A DNA stretch of 64,000 nucleotides from Bartonella rochalimae ATCC BAA-1498 (GCF_000706645.1 NZ_KL407337.1:312320-376319), one strand, 5' to 3'. Positions 41,316 through 52,163 are shown, counted from the stretch's first letter. Translations and numbers: made by a program. The notes: generated by a model not told the origin, from the letters alone.

Positions 41316-42674
41316 TTATAAATCGAAAGAGACTGATTTATCAGAAAGATATTTTTCCAACCAATGAATATCATAATCACCATTAGCAATATCTTTATTG
41401 TCAATAAGATCACAAAATAAAGGTAATGTAGTTTTGATACCATCAACCACAAACTCACTTAAAGCACGCCGTAAACGCATCATACATTCCAAACGTGTAC
41501 GACCATGAACAATCAGTTTTCCGATTAAGCTATCATAATAGGAAGGAATACGATAGCCTGAATAAGCCCCTGAATCAACACGAACTCCTAGCCCTCCAGG
41601 TGTATGAAAATGGGTAATAAGTCCTGGAGATGGTGTAAAACTAATTGGGTCTTCAGCATTAATGCGGCATTCAATAGCATGGCCAGAAAAGTGGATATCT
41701 TTTTGGGCAACTGAAAGCCCTAAACCAGATGCAATATGAATTTGTTCATGAACTAAATCTATACCTGTAATTGCTTCAGTTACAGGATGCTCAACTTGTA
41801 AACGTGTATTCATCTCGATAAAATAGAATTCACCATTTTCGTAAAGAAACTCAATGGTACCCGCCCCACGGTATCCAAGTTTTGCACAGGCATTTGCAAC
41901 AATATTACCAATTTTTTTCCGCTCAGCTTCATTAAGTACAGGAGAATGCGCTTCTTCCCATACTTTTTGGTGGCGCCGTTGAAGTGAACAATCACGTTCT
42001 CCTAAGTGTATAGCATTACCAGCTCCATCACCTATGATCTGAATTTCAATATGACGTGGTTTTTCTAGATATTTTTCAATATAAACTGAATCATCATTAA
42101 AAGCAGCACTAGCTTCTGAACGTGCTGTTTTGAAAGCTGCTAAAAGTTTTTGCTCAGAATGAGCAACTTTCATACCCCGTCCACCACCACCTGCAGAAGC
42201 CTTAATAATAACTGGATAGCCAATTTCATTAGCAATGCGCAGAGCTTCTTTTTCTTCAACTATAGCGTTATCAGAACCTGGGACAACAGGAATACCAAGG
42301 CTTTTAGCAGTTTTTTTAGCTTCTATTTTATCACCCATAATACGAATATGTGCTGCTGTTGGACCAATAAATGTAATATTATGAGCTTCCAATACATCTG
42401 CAAACTTTGCATTTTCAGAGAGAAATCCATAACCTGGATGAACAGCATCCGCTCCTGTAATTTCACACGCCGAAATAATTTGATAAATATTTAAATAAGA
42501 ATCGTGAGAATGTGGAGGACCAATACACACACTTTCATCAGCAAGCCGAACATGCATAGCATCAGCATCAGCAGTTGAATGAATAGCTACAGTTTTAATT
42601 CCAAGTTCTTTACACGCTCGCAGAATGCGAAGAGCAATTTCTCCTCGATTAGCAATGAGGATTTTTTGTATCAT
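41316..42674 (-). CDS. accC: Acetyl-CoA carboxylase, biotin carboxylase subunit
   Basis: This 452-residue ATP-grasp enzyme carboxylates biotin on AccB in the first step of fatty-acid synthesis. The glycine-rich ATP loop [13 protein letters not shown] (about 159-171), [10 protein letters not shown], and [16 protein letters not shown] with its catalytic residues are intact. It lies 14 bp after accB, forming an operon. Confidence 0.97.
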   Translation of the reverse strand: MIQKILIANRGEIALRILRACKELGIKTVAIHSTADADAMHVRLADESVCIGPPHSHDSYLNIYQIISACEITGADAVHPGYGFLSENAKFADVLEAHNITFIGPTAAHIRIMGDKIEAKKTAKSLGIPVVPGSDNAIVEEKEALRIANEIGYPVIIKASAGGGGRGMKVAHSEQKLLAAFKTARSEASAAFNDDSVYIEKYLEKPRHIEIQIIGDGAGNAIHLGERDCSLQRRHQKVWEEAHSPVLNEAERKKIGNIVANACAKLGYRGAGTIEFLYENGEFYFIEMNTRLQVEHPVTEAITGIDLVHEQIHIASGLGLSVAQKDIHFSGHAIECRINAEDPISFTPSPGLITHFHTPGGLGVRVDSGAYSGYRIPSYYDSLIGKLIVHGRTRLECMMRLRRALSEFVVDGIKTTLPLFCDLIDNKDIANGDYDIHWLEKYLSDKSVSFDL

Positions 42675-42688
42675 GACTGCCCCTCGTT

Positions 42689-43171
42689 TTATTCCACTAT
42701 AATAAGTGGTTCATCAAATTCAACTGGCTGACCATCTGTAACTAAAATAGCAGTCACAGTACCTGAATGCGGTGATAAAATTTGATTCATCGTTTTCATT
42801 GCTTCAATAATCAGTAAAGTTTGGCCTTTAGAAACATTTTGCCCTACTTTTACAAAAGGTTGTGCACCTGGCGCAGGAGCAAGATATGCTGTACCAACCA
42901 TTGGAGATACTACCTCATTTTTTGATTTTTCTTTTTTTATAGAATCTTCAGTTGTCGGAAGTGAAGAAGGACCTACTGTAGAGCCAGACATAGGTGCATA
43001 AATTGTTTGTGCAGAAGAAGAAGTGTTTTGGCGCGCTACACAAATGCGAAATCCGTCTTGTTCAATTTCAATATTGGTCAAATTTGTATCATTCAAAATT
43101 TCAGCAAGGTCGCGGATAATTGCTGTATCAATCCCAGTACACTGCTGAGTATCTGTTTTTTTTATTGCCAT
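42689..43171 (-). CDS. accB: Acetyl-CoA carboxylase, biotin carboxyl carrier protein
   Basis: This 160-residue carrier has an N-terminal domain, a Ser/Pro/Lys-rich linker (about 55-85), and a C-terminal biotinyl domain. The biotinylated lysine is in [11 protein letters not shown]. The motif [20 protein letters not shown] is typical. The usual EAMKLMN reads EAMKTMN. It is followed by accC. Confidence 0.96.
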   Translation of the reverse strand: MAIKKTDTQQCTGIDTAIIRDLAEILNDTNLTNIEIEQDGFRICVARQNTSSSAQTIYAPMSGSTVGPSSLPTTEDSIKKEKSKNEVVSPMVGTAYLAPAPGAQPFVKVGQNVSKGQTLLIIEAMKTMNQILSPHSGTVTAILVTDGQPVEFDEPLIIVE

Positions 43172-43389
43172 TTTATTCCTAACTCCTTGACCGATAAAAT
43201 TTCTAATACTTACTATCCTTATGACTAAATATCTTTTAAATTTTAATGAAGTTTCCCCTAATCATTGTGTTCACATTGTCATTAAATTAAACTGCAATAC
43301 AAATCCACATTTATAAATCTGTTAACAAAAAAATCAAAGAATCAATATATTGGTGTATTTCTCAATAATCTCATTGAGAAAAGAGAAGT

Positions 43390-44259
43390 TCATTGTGCAT
43401 CTTCTATTGCTGCTTGCAAAATACTTTTTTCTACAGCTCCACTAAATATTTTATCTCCAATGATATAAGCGGGAGCACCAAGAATATTCAAGGCAGAAGC
43501 GATTTTAAGATTTTCTTGAAAGAATTTCTGTAAGTTTGAGCTTTGGATTGCATTCCGTAGCTCTTTTTCATTGGCTCCTAAAGAAACTGCTACTTTTATA
43601 GCTTTAGCTTCATTTGCACGGCCTTGGCTCATTAAGAGTTTTTTATGAAACTGAAAATACTTCTCTGGAAAGAGTTTTCTAAAAACATAAGCAATAATAT
43701 GTGTTTCTACGGAATCAGGCCCTAAAATTGGTAAATCTTTGATAACTATTCGTAGATCTGGATATTCTTGTATTAGACTTATTAAATCTGAATAGGAACG
43801 TTTACAATACCTACAATTATAATCAAAAAATTCAACAAGCACTATTTTTCCATTTGGATTTCCTAAAATAGCATCATGAGGAGATTGAAAAATTTCCTTT
43901 TCTAATAACTTAATGATTTCAGATTGCTTTTGAGCTTCCTGCTGACGGCGTTGTTCAAATTTTTCTTGAAGGATAAATTGCATTTCAATCATAATCTCCG
44001 GATTATTAAGGAGATAGTCTCTTATAATCTGTCGAATATAATCATCACTGATGCTTTTTGTGCTTTTTTCGCTAAACTTCGACAAAAAATCAGAATCTTC
44101 TAAAAGTTGTATTTTAAGATTTTCTATGGTTAGATGGTTTGATGTTTGTTCTTTTGTTTGCGCGTATGACAAAAACAAATACATAAAAACGCTCAAAATA
44201 AACGCCATTAAAAAAATTTTCATGAATGGTAATTTTAAATGTTGAGCTTGATCGATCAT
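43390..44259 (-). CDS. DsbA family thiol-disulfide oxidoreductase
   Basis: This protein of up to 289 residues has a membrane segment or signal peptide (about residues 14-33). A helical N-terminal region follows, then a DsbA-like thioredoxin fold with FFDYNCRYCKRS (redox motif CRYC) and the cis-proline region LGAPAYIIGD. It resembles the Com1/ScsC-type proteins of alphaproteobacteria and should act in the periplasm. An ATG at 44223 would place the signal peptide at the extreme N terminus and may be the real start. Confidence 0.9.
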   Translation of the reverse strand: MIDQAQHLKLPFMKIFLMAFILSVFMYLFLSYAQTKEQTSNHLTIENLKIQLLEDSDFLSKFSEKSTKSISDDYIRQIIRDYLLNNPEIMIEMQFILQEKFEQRRQQEAQKQSEIIKLLEKEIFQSPHDAILGNPNGKIVLVEFFDYNCRYCKRSYSDLISLIQEYPDLRIVIKDLPILGPDSVETHIIAYVFRKLFPEKYFQFHKKLLMSQGRANEAKAIKVAVSLGANEKELRNAIQSSNLQKFFQENLKIASALNILGAPAYIIGDKIFSGAVEKSILQAAIEDAQ

Positions 44260-44518
44260 TTATCTGTCTTTGTATTTAGCTTAAGTATTTATAAACTTAT
44301 ATGATAAAGTATCATATTTATGCAACAAACCAATTAAATTATAATATATAATTTAGCGAATTATGGAGATAACCTGTTCTCTATTATCTGATAAACAGAA
44401 TATTTTCATGCATATTTTCGTATTTTTTTGTTAAAAGAAATATCAAAATATTTGATATAAAGCATTTACCTTAATCGCTCAAATATTGGCATCATTAACT
44501 CCTGTAGGCCAACTTAAT

Positions 44519-46060
44519 ATGAAAAAAGAAAAAACAATGAAAGCCATGGTGCATTATGATCTATTTATTATTGGTGGTGGAATAAATGGGTGCGGAGTAG
44601 CCAGAGATGCAGCTGGTCGTGGATTTAATGTTGGCTTAGCTGAAATGAATGATCTTGCATCCGGTACATCAAGTGCATCAACAAAGCTTATCCATGGTGG
44701 TCTTCGTTATCTTGAACACTATAAATTTAGATTAGTTCGTAAAGCATTGAAAGAACGTGAAATTATTTGGCGTATGGCTCCGCACATTGTACATCCTATG
44801 CGCTTTATCCTACCTTATCATAAAAAATTACGGTCTTCTTGGATATTACGTTTAGGACTTTTTATTTATGATTATCTTGGCGGTTGGAATCAAATATTTC
44901 AGCGTACCAAAATGATTAATTTTTCAAAAAATTTTTGTACTTCTCTTAAAAAAAATTATCATAAAGGTTTCGAATATTCTGATGCGATAGTAGATGATGC
45001 TCGCTTGGTCATTGCTAATGCGCGAGATGCAGAAAAATGGGGAGCCGATATAAAAGTACGAACAGAAGTTCTATCCTTAAAAATAGAAGGGAGCAAATGG
45101 CTTATTACTCTTCATGATAAATTAAATGATAAAAAATACTGCGTTACCGCTTCTTATATTGCGAATATGGTTGGTCCTTGGATTAATCATGTTTTAAAAA
45201 ATGTTTTAAACTCTACAGAACTTCCTCCAATGCGGCTTGTTAAGGGATCCCATATTTTGATTCCAAAACTTGATATGCATAATCGCGCTTATATTTTACA
45301 AAATAACGATAATCGTATTATTTTCGCTATTCCATATCAGGAAGAATTTACATTAATCGGAACAACAGATTGTGATTATCAAGGTAATCCTACTGATGTA
45401 TCTATTAGTGATGAAGAAATCGATTATATTTGCGCAGTAGCAAACGAATATTTCACACAACCGATATTGCGTGAAAACATTATATGGACTTATTCGGGTG
45501 TTCGTCCTCTTTATGATGATGGTACTTCAATGGCTCAAGAAATAACACGTGATTATGTCCTCAAAGAAATAGGAATAGAGAATACACCTAAAATTCTTAA
45601 TCTGTATGGTGGAAAAATAACGACTTATCGCACATTGGCTGAAGATGTAATGAAATTTATTGAAAAAGCGCTTGGTCCTAAGAAAGGACCATGGACACTG
45701 AACTCTGTTCTTCCTGGAGGCGATTTTCCATATAATAGATTAGATATGATTGAAAACAGAATTTCTGTTTTACTTCCAGATCTAGATGCTTTTACTTGCC
45801 GTAGGCTTGCTCGTTCCTATGGTTCAGAAACATTTATAATATTTGCGAATGGGAATGTGGATAAAGGGAAATATTTTGGACATGGGCTTTATGAAATAGA
45901 AGTGAAATGGTTAATGGAAAAAGAATGGGCAAAAACATGTGAAGACATATTATGGCGCCGTTCAAAACTTGGCCTTTTTTTTACTAAACAAGAAACTGAT
46001 ACTCTTGCTAAATATATAGAAGGTAAAAAAGAAAATGGATTAAAGAATATCTCTCTTTAG
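44519..46060 (+). CDS. glpD: Glycerol-3-phosphate dehydrogenase, aerobic
   Basis: This FAD enzyme oxidises glycerol-3-phosphate to dihydroxyacetone phosphate and feeds electrons to quinone at the inner membrane. DLFIIGGGINGCGVARDAAG is the nucleotide-binding motif, followed by SGTSSASTKLIHGGLRYLE. LNLYGGKITTYRTLAEDV is near the C terminus. I set the start at the ATG at 44519. ATGs at 44537 and 44546 are equally possible, and the in-frame TTG at 44486 less so. It is monocistronic, with no glpK or glpF nearby. Confidence 0.94.
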   Translation: MKKEKTMKAMVHYDLFIIGGGINGCGVARDAAGRGFNVGLAEMNDLASGTSSASTKLIHGGLRYLEHYKFRLVRKALKEREIIWRMAPHIVHPMRFILPYHKKLRSSWILRLGLFIYDYLGGWNQIFQRTKMINFSKNFCTSLKKNYHKGFEYSDAIVDDARLVIANARDAEKWGADIKVRTEVLSLKIEGSKWLITLHDKLNDKKYCVTASYIANMVGPWINHVLKNVLNSTELPPMRLVKGSHILIPKLDMHNRAYILQNNDNRIIFAIPYQEEFTLIGTTDCDYQGNPTDVSISDEEIDYICAVANEYFTQPILRENIIWTYSGVRPLYDDGTSMAQEITRDYVLKEIGIENTPKILNLYGGKITTYRTLAEDVMKFIEKALGPKKGPWTLNSVLPGGDFPYNRLDMIENRISVLLPDLDAFTCRRLARSYGSETFIIFANGNVDKGKYFGHGLYEIEVKWLMEKEWAKTCEDILWRRSKLGLFFTKQETDTLAKYIEGKKENGLKNISL

Positions 46061-46994
46061 ATTATATAAAATTTTATACCTGAATTTTGATGATCTTATA
46101 AAAAATTTTTATAATTAAATATTTCTATAATAACTTGTATCATTCAATTTATTCTAATTTCAAATCTCATTGATCACTTCGATAGCGTTTCTCATTACGG
46201 TACTTATAGCAGCTAGTGTAAAAATAACTGCTGATAAATTAGAGTATTATATATATCTTGTAATTTTATGATAAGAGTATTTATAAATCTTTTAGAAAAA
46301 GAAGTGATTATTGTATCAGTGAAATTTATATTCTATTGAAATGATCTAAAATCTTGTTTTATTAAGCGATATCAAGAATAATATGTAGTAATAATTTACA
46401 ATAAAAATAATTATTAATTTTATATAACTTAAATATTACAATGCAATTTACCAGAAATATTTAGTCTCAATAAATTAGCTTATACTTATATGTTAACCAC
46501 TATAAAGCCTTACGTTAGTTAATAAACAGGTATAAGCGTTTAAGGCTATATCTCCTGTTACATCCAATATCCCTAATCCGCAAATATCTCGAAAGTGAAC
46601 AACCTGTTGACTTCTATAGATAACTCCCAAATCAAATACAAACAATATCAGTACCATAAATATTCTTATTTTTGATCTCCTCCTAATTAAAACACATATT
46701 GCTAAAGAGAATAACTGAACTTTCTAGATCTCAAAATGAATATGAACTATATTATCATATGGATTTTTAATGTATATAATAGCAATAAAAAAGATTTATT
46801 TTTAATAATTATATTGGACAATTATAAGTATATTTTAAAAAATAATTATTAAATTACTTCTATCGTATTCTTCTTTTTTCTATTAATTAGATAATATGTC
46901 TTAGTTATTATTTTTTATAATAAATAAAATTAATTATTGTAATAATATATAATATCGTTATACTATAATTAAAAATTAAATAAAGGGGGGTATT
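46061..46994. other. Long AT-rich intergenic region
   Basis: This 934-bp gap follows glpD and precedes the amidase gene. Stops occur often in all six frames. Short protein-like patches exist but I cannot name them. Near the amidase the DNA is more than 80% A/T and contains TATAAT-like boxes around 46945-46975 that could be its promoter. Confidence 0.45.
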
Positions 46995-47777
46995 ATGCAT
47001 AAAATCGATTATAATAGCTATCGTACTGTAAAGGGTTTTAATCGCCGGGTTCGCTTTCTAGTAATGCATTACACTGCAGCCAACTTTAAATCATCTGTTA
47101 TAACTCTCACAGGACCTTCAGTCAGCGCCCATTATCTTGTTCCTGATCCTTCAGAACAGACATACATTGATGCAGGTTTTAAAGATATGCGCATTTTTAA
47201 TTTGGTTGATGAAAATGAGCGAGCCTGGCATGCTGGCATTAGTTCATGGGCTGGACGTAATAATTTAAATGATACAGCTATTGGAATTGAAACAGTTAAT
47301 CTAGCAACCGATAACAACGGGAAGTTTACATTCCCGCCTTTTCATCCAAAGCAAATTGATGCAATTAAAGAACTTGCATTTAACATTCTTCAACGTTATC
47401 CAGATATTTCACCAACTAATGTTGTTGGCCATAGTGATATTGCTCCTGGGAGAAAAATGGATCCAGGTGCAGCTTTTCCGTGGAAAAAACTTTATGATTC
47501 AGGTATAGGAGCGTGGTACGATGCCGTACAAAAAGATTTTTATCAAGAAGAGTTTACTAGAGATCCTTCATTTTTCGCAAAAGCAAAAGAAGAAGTTTTA
47601 GCTAAACTGAAAAAGTATGGATACGATACTTCAGGTGCAAATACTGAAAGTGGGTATAAAAATTTGATTATGGCGTTTCAGCTCCATTTTCGTCAAGAAA
47701 ACTATAATGGACTTTTGGATATTGAAACCGCAGCAATTATTTACGCATTGGTAGAAAAATATTTCCCATCAAAATAA
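46995..47777 (+). CDS. N-acetylmuramoyl-L-alanine amidase (amidase_2 with peptidoglycan-binding domain)
   Basis: This 260-residue AmiD/AmpD-type zinc amidase cleaves the bond between MurNAc and the stem peptide. Zinc ligands are His25 (VMHYTAA), His146 (VVGHSDIAPG) and Asp156. The catalytic Glu99 is in GIETVN and Lys154 is near the site. A peptidoglycan-binding helical domain occupies about 195-258. No signal peptide is visible, so a cytoplasmic recycling role or non-classical export is possible. A strong AAAGGGGGG site precedes the ATG. Confidence 0.9.
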   Translation: MHKIDYNSYRTVKGFNRRVRFLVMHYTAANFKSSVITLTGPSVSAHYLVPDPSEQTYIDAGFKDMRIFNLVDENERAWHAGISSWAGRNNLNDTAIGIETVNLATDNNGKFTFPPFHPKQIDAIKELAFNILQRYPDISPTNVVGHSDIAPGRKMDPGAAFPWKKLYDSGIGAWYDAVQKDFYQEEFTRDPSFFAKAKEEVLAKLKKYGYDTSGANTESGYKNLIMAFQLHFRQENYNGLLDIETAAIIYALVEKYFPSK

Positions 47778-48414
47778 TTTAGCTTAGTTTAAATTAAAAT
47801 ATATGTGATTGTTACAGAAGATTTTTTGCCTTCATAGAATTATTAGCTTTAATGATTAAAGTGATATACTTTAATATTTTTATGAGTATCACAACTTATT
47901 TATATTGCTAATTTAGAATAAATAAAAGGAATAGATAAAAGCTTTTTTCTAATCCTTTTATCCTTTATAATTATAAAGAATTTCATTTAGCCTTAAAGCG
48001 AATTTTAAAGAAAGAGAAAAACTGAATATATTTTTAGCTTTTAAATATATAAAATAGCCAATATATAAATTTTAGTTGGATTTCATAATCAATCCTAAAT
48101 TAGACTTTTAGCCATATTAATGATTTCGTCTAGGATCCAATAAATTTTTCTTCAAATTTTTATAATTAAAGAATCAAATTAAAATACCTTTAAATATAAT
48201 AGAAGGTAATAATATCTTTTTAGAATTATTTTTTCGACAATATCAACTCCTAATACTTATTTTTGTTAAATGAAATGTTCTTTCTTTTTTATGAAATTAT
48301 TTAACAATAAGTACAGAAAATCTATGTCTCTTTTTTTAGTGATGTTATCTAATTTAATCCACCTATAAAATTTATAAATTACCATAATTTTAGCTTGTAT
48401 TTTGAACTGCATTA
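47778..48414. other. AT-rich intergenic region between convergent genes
   Basis: This 637-bp region between the amidase and the coiled-coil gene has no open frame of note. I see no clear terminator hairpin, RNA gene or repeat. Confidence 0.45.
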
Positions 48415-48906
48415 TTATTTTTCAAAGAGATGCGGATTCTCAAAAGCAAGATTCTGCCGTGCTTTTTGTAATCGTTGAATAATATCATCAATTTTGGATG
48501 AAGAATAAGATATCTCCTGATTATCAGTTAATGAATTTTGTTTTTCTGCACCTTCATAAAAATACTGAATTTGTGATTGAATCGTTCGTATTTCTTGAAA
48601 TAAAAGGCGACTAGTTTCTTTAAAACCATTATTAAGTGAAAAAATTTGATCGGAAATTGACATTAAAATTTGTTTTAAAAAATGCTCGTTTTCTTGACGT
48701 TTGCGATATTCTAAAACAAGAGCATAACTTATTTCATCTAACTGCTGTTTAGTGGAATCAATTTTATGCAATAAATCCGGTGCTCCATTTATATTAGCTT
48801 TTTTTATTTTCAAAAGCATAGCATAAATATTTAATAGTCTAACAGCAGAATAAGATAAATAATCAACTAATGTAAGTGTTTTAGTATAGTATTTTCGTTG
48901 AACCAT
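48415..48906 (-). CDS. Hypothetical coiled-coil protein
   Basis: This 163-residue protein is unrecognised. It is almost entirely helical by composition and rich in Lys, Gln, Glu, Ile and Leu. Residues 40-125 have heptad-like spacing that suggests a coiled coil, including KIDSTKQQLDEISYALVLEY and FKETSRLLFQEIRTIQSQIQ. No signal peptide or membrane segment is visible. The long open frame in a stop-rich region and the clean start support a real gene. Its neighbours are a peptidoglycan amidase (convergent) and a lipoprotein hydrolase. Confidence 0.65.
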   Translation of the reverse strand: MVQRKYYTKTLTLVDYLSYSAVRLLNIYAMLLKIKKANINGAPDLLHKIDSTKQQLDEISYALVLEYRKRQENEHFLKQILMSISDQIFSLNNGFKETSRLLFQEIRTIQSQIQYFYEGAEKQNSLTDNQEISYSSSKIDDIIQRLQKARQNLAFENPHLFEK

Positions 48907-49046
48907 TATAACTCTACCTAATGATTAGTTGTATACATTTATTCCACTATTCATTTCAAATCCTATAGAGTTATTCTAAAAAAAGTGCTAAAAAAATCTC
49001 TTTTCTAATTTATTAATATTAAATTATTATATTTGATTTTTTATAT

Positions 49047-50228
49047 TTAATAATTAGTTAATGGAGATACGAGGCGTATAGGCGTATAAAGAATAAAACT
49101 TGCTGTTTTCTTTAAAATATTGTTACCACCAGCAAGAATCGCCTCACTAGGTGATAATTCTGTTTCTTGCATAATTGTTGAAGCTAAAGATCCTTCTCGA
49201 GATAGAGCCATTAATGTTGGAGAAGATGCAAATACATTATGCGTCCCACCATCAACATTAGATAAATCAAGAATAGCTATTCCATTCTTCCGCAATATTT
49301 CAATATTTGAACCATCTCCTACACGAGGATGTCCACCTGTAAGACGACTTGAAACAGCAAGAGCTTTATCCTTACGAGATACTAAAATGGCTGTTGGCTG
49401 AGGTAATATTTTAATATCATTAAGTTGACGCTCAAATACATCAAGGTCAATATCAGGTGCTGCCATTAAAAAACTCGTATTACGTTGAATTATTTTATAT
49501 TTTCCTTGTAACGCTAGAGTTCTAAATGCTTCCATCGTAACGAAATTACCCATAGAGTGAGCTATAATTGAAATCTTCTCAGCATCTGTTTCACTGATAG
49601 TAATCAAAAGTTCTATCAGTCCATCACGCGCAAAATTAGCGCTATCACGATCATAAATATAAAGAGGTATTGCACCAGCCGAAGGCCATGAATAGTGCAC
49701 ATTAACAACATTCAAGGAATAATCGTAAGCAAATTGAGCAGTACGGAATGTGCCATCCGCAAAATTGTTATTGTAACCATGGATAAAAAGGAAAATTTCT
49801 TTTTTTCCTTTTGCTTTTTTTGCTAACGCAACATTTAATTGCTGTTTAAACTGTTCTTTATTATCATATTTTTGCAAAGCGACTGCTGCAAAATATTTAT
49901 CATGACTAGGCTTATAGGCATTTGTTTCAACCATACCTTTCACATGTTGTTGAGGAATTCCTACATCAACACGATTGTAATGTACTGTATTTGATCGTTC
50001 TGCTCCATAAGGTTGAGAATAATTATCCTGCATCATACGACTTGTAGCAACGTACACTGGGATAATAGCTTTCGGAAGAATTTGCCCTTCAACCTTTCGC
50101 TGTGTAGCAACCATAGACGGTGTCGCATGTATTCCATGCCAAAGGACAGCACGCGAGCTACCGCATGCAACCAACAAAATAGCACAAATAAAAAGAACTA
50201 AATGCCTCAACAGTAACATACTTCTCAC
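49047..50228 (-). CDS. Lipoprotein alpha/beta hydrolase (DUF900 family)
   Basis: This 393-residue protein has a lipoprotein signal ending in ILLVACGSS, with the lipidated Cys22. The DUF900 hydrolase domain follows: IFLFIHGYNNNFADGTFRTA, VVNVHYSWPSAG, and the nucleophile elbow IIAHSMGNFV. A C-terminal aspartate/histidine region (DLSNVDGGTHNVF) probably completes the triad. It should act in the periplasm or at the outer membrane. The substrate is unknown. Confidence 0.87.
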   Translation of the reverse strand: MRSMLLLRHLVLFICAILLVACGSSRAVLWHGIHATPSMVATQRKVEGQILPKAIIPVYVATSRMMQDNYSQPYGAERSNTVHYNRVDVGIPQQHVKGMVETNAYKPSHDKYFAAVALQKYDNKEQFKQQLNVALAKKAKGKKEIFLFIHGYNNNFADGTFRTAQFAYDYSLNVVNVHYSWPSAGAIPLYIYDRDSANFARDGLIELLITISETDAEKISIIAHSMGNFVTMEAFRTLALQGKYKIIQRNTSFLMAAPDIDLDVFERQLNDIKILPQPTAILVSRKDKALAVSSRLTGGHPRVGDGSNIEILRKNGIAILDLSNVDGGTHNVFASSPTLMALSREGSLASTIMQETELSPSEAILAGGNNILKKTASFILYTPIRLVSPLTNY

Positions 50229-50424
50229 TGCAACACTACCTAATCTTATCAGATAAACAAGAACTCATATTTCGTAACTATAATGATAACATAAGATACA
50301 GTTTCTAATAACCTGCAAAAAGGGAATTATTATATAAAACATTTTTAAAATGTGCAAACAAGCATTGAATGCCTACTATTACAGCTTTTATCTTACTTTA
50401 AATACCAATCATAAAAAATATAAA

Positions 50425-50509
50425 TGGTGCGGTCGAGAAGACTCGAACTTCCACGAGTTGCCCCACAGCGACCTCAACGCTGCGCGTCTACCAATTCCGC
50501 CACGACCGC
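50425..50509 (-). tRNA. tRNA-Leu (GAG)
   Basis: This 85-nt class II tRNA has acceptor GCGGTCG/CGACCGC, discriminator A and an encoded CCA. The anticodon stem CAGCG/CGCTG encloses TTGAGGT, giving anticodon GAG. A long variable arm (GGGGCAACTCG region) is present, as expected for leucine. Confidence 0.95.
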
Positions 50510-50652
50510 ACACGACAGAAGAAAATACATCAGTCTTCGCATTTAACAAATCATACAATAGGGTACAAGTTTATTTTTATATCACCGTAATTTATTTTAC
50601 ACTACTTCAATTTAACAATGCAAATCCTTAAAATGCATATTTTCTATATTAC

Positions 50653-51267
50653 CTAGCGTATCAATGACATAAAACTATCTTGTGCCATTTGATTAGTTTG
50701 ATAATACCCATGAAAACTTGTTGTAATAGTCGTAGCACCTTGCTTTCGTATTCCTCTCATACCCATGCACATATGTTCAGCCTCAATCACTACAGCAATA
50801 CCACGAGGCTTTAGATGTGTCTTTAAAGCATCAACTATTTGAGCTGTCATGGTTTCTTGTGTTTGTAAACGACGAGAAAAAACATCTACAATACGCGCAA
50901 TTTTTGAAAGCCCAACAACTTTTTTATCAGGAAGATAAGCAACATGAGCTTTACCAATAATTGGAAGCATATGGTGTTCACAATGTGAATAAAAAGAGAT
51001 ATTCTTCAATATAACTGGTTCACTATATCCTGAGACTTCTTCAAAAACTGTAGCCAAAATTTCTTTAACTGATTCGTTATAACCACTAAAAAGTTCACGA
51101 TATGCTTTAGCAACACGACTTGGAGTATCTAATAGCCCTTCTCGATTTGGATTTTCTCCTATCCATAACAGTAATGTGTGAATTGCCATTTCCACTTCTT
51201 CAACACTAGGCTTTTTTTGCTCAGAGAAAAATGAATTAGTTGCTCCTCCTTTTATGATATCACACAT
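50653..51267 (-). CDS. folE: GTP cyclohydrolase I
   Basis: This 204-residue enzyme opens GTP to make dihydroneopterin triphosphate for folate. [22 protein letters not shown] holds the zinc ligands Cys and His. [22 protein letters not shown] and [11 protein letters not shown], with the third ligand, are intact. The N terminus varies, as usual. It is divergent from the IscU-like gene. Confidence 0.96.
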   Translation of the reverse strand: MCDIIKGGATNSFFSEQKKPSVEEVEMAIHTLLLWIGENPNREGLLDTPSRVAKAYRELFSGYNESVKEILATVFEEVSGYSEPVILKNISFYSHCEHHMLPIIGKAHVAYLPDKKVVGLSKIARIVDVFSRRLQTQETMTAQIVDALKTHLKPRGIAVVIEAEHMCMGMRGIRKQGATTITTSFHGYYQTNQMAQDSFMSLIR

Positions 51268-51388
51268 TTAAAAACTCCAACTTATTACGTAGTAAGACAT
51301 ATATATGTACATATGTATTTTTATAATCTTTATATAAATGAATTAAAAGTTTAAATAGCAATAACTCTTGAAAGTCAGATAATAGCTT

Positions 51389-51826
51389 ATGATTGACAAC
51401 ATATATAGTAATAAAATACTTGAACATGCTGCACATATAAGCAGAATTGGTCGCCTTAACAATCCAGATGCAACATCAAAAAAATATGCACGCTTTTGTG
51501 GATCGACTGTTACCGTAGACCTAAAAGTAGAAAATAGCACCATCATAGATTTTTCTCATGAGATATGCGCATGTGTACTTGGACAAGCTTCATCTTCTAT
51601 TCTCGCAAATCATATCATTGGTCAAAAAACGCAAGATCTTAAAATATTATATGAAATTATTCAGCATATGTTAATAAAGGATGGCCCTCCCCCTTCACCT
51701 CCATTTGAGGAATTTGCCTGTTTAAAACCTATTAAAAACTATCAAACACGTCATGCATCGGTAATGCTTACTTTTGATGCAGTTATAGATTGTATTAAAC
51801 AAATTGAAGAAAAAATGAATGGCTAA
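51389..51826 (+). CDS. Iron-sulfur cluster scaffold-like protein (IscU/NifU N-terminal type)
   Basis: This 145-residue protein has the three cysteines of the scaffold fold: RFCGSTV, CACVLGQASSS and EFACLKPIK. The N-terminal and core segments match the group of IscU-like proteins found near folE and yidD in Rhizobiales. This group is more divergent than housekeeping IscU. The exact client is unknown. It overlaps yidD by 8 bp. Confidence 0.82.
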   Translation: MIDNIYSNKILEHAAHISRIGRLNNPDATSKKYARFCGSTVTVDLKVENSTIIDFSHEICACVLGQASSSILANHIIGQKTQDLKILYEIIQHMLIKDGPPPSPPFEEFACLKPIKNYQTRHASVMLTFDAVIDCIKQIEEKMNG

Positions 51827-52163
51827 ACAACACGTCAAAACAAATAAAAAACACACAAGAAACTATACAGGACCTTGGCAGAAAACACCTGGACGATTAC
51901 TTGGTATTGGACTCATACGTTTTTACCAAATAACTCTATCTAGCTTTATAGGTATTCATTGTCGTCACAGACCAACCTGTTCAGAATATACCTACGAAGC
52001 AATTGCGCGCCATGGTTTATGGGCAGGCGCATGGATGGGACTTTTTCGTCTTATACGTTGTTGTCCTTTTGGAACAACTGGCTTTGATCCAGTACCAACC
52101 TCTATTGAAAATTCCTACAAGCCTTGGTACTATTGGAAAATTTCTATTAAACGTAATAAATAA
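51819..52163 (+). CDS. yidD: Membrane protein insertion efficiency factor YidD
   Basis: This 114-residue protein carries the YidD core: IRFYQITLSSFIGIHCRHRPTCSEYTYEAIARHG, then LIRCCPFGTTGFDPVP. The three cysteines and the amphipathic helix are typical. The family assists YidC-dependent membrane insertion. It overlaps the scaffold gene. The N-terminal 25 residues are a basic extension. Confidence 0.92.
   Translation: MAKQHVKTNKKHTRNYTGPWQKTPGRLLGIGLIRFYQITLSSFIGIHCRHRPTCSEYTYEAIARHGLWAGAWMGLFRLIRCCPFGTTGFDPVPTSIENSYKPWYYWKISIKRNK

Noticed and set aside
49120-49401. A 93-codon plus-strand frame inside the lipoprotein hydrolase gene
   Set aside because: It is antisense to the well-supported hydrolase and has no motif of its own.
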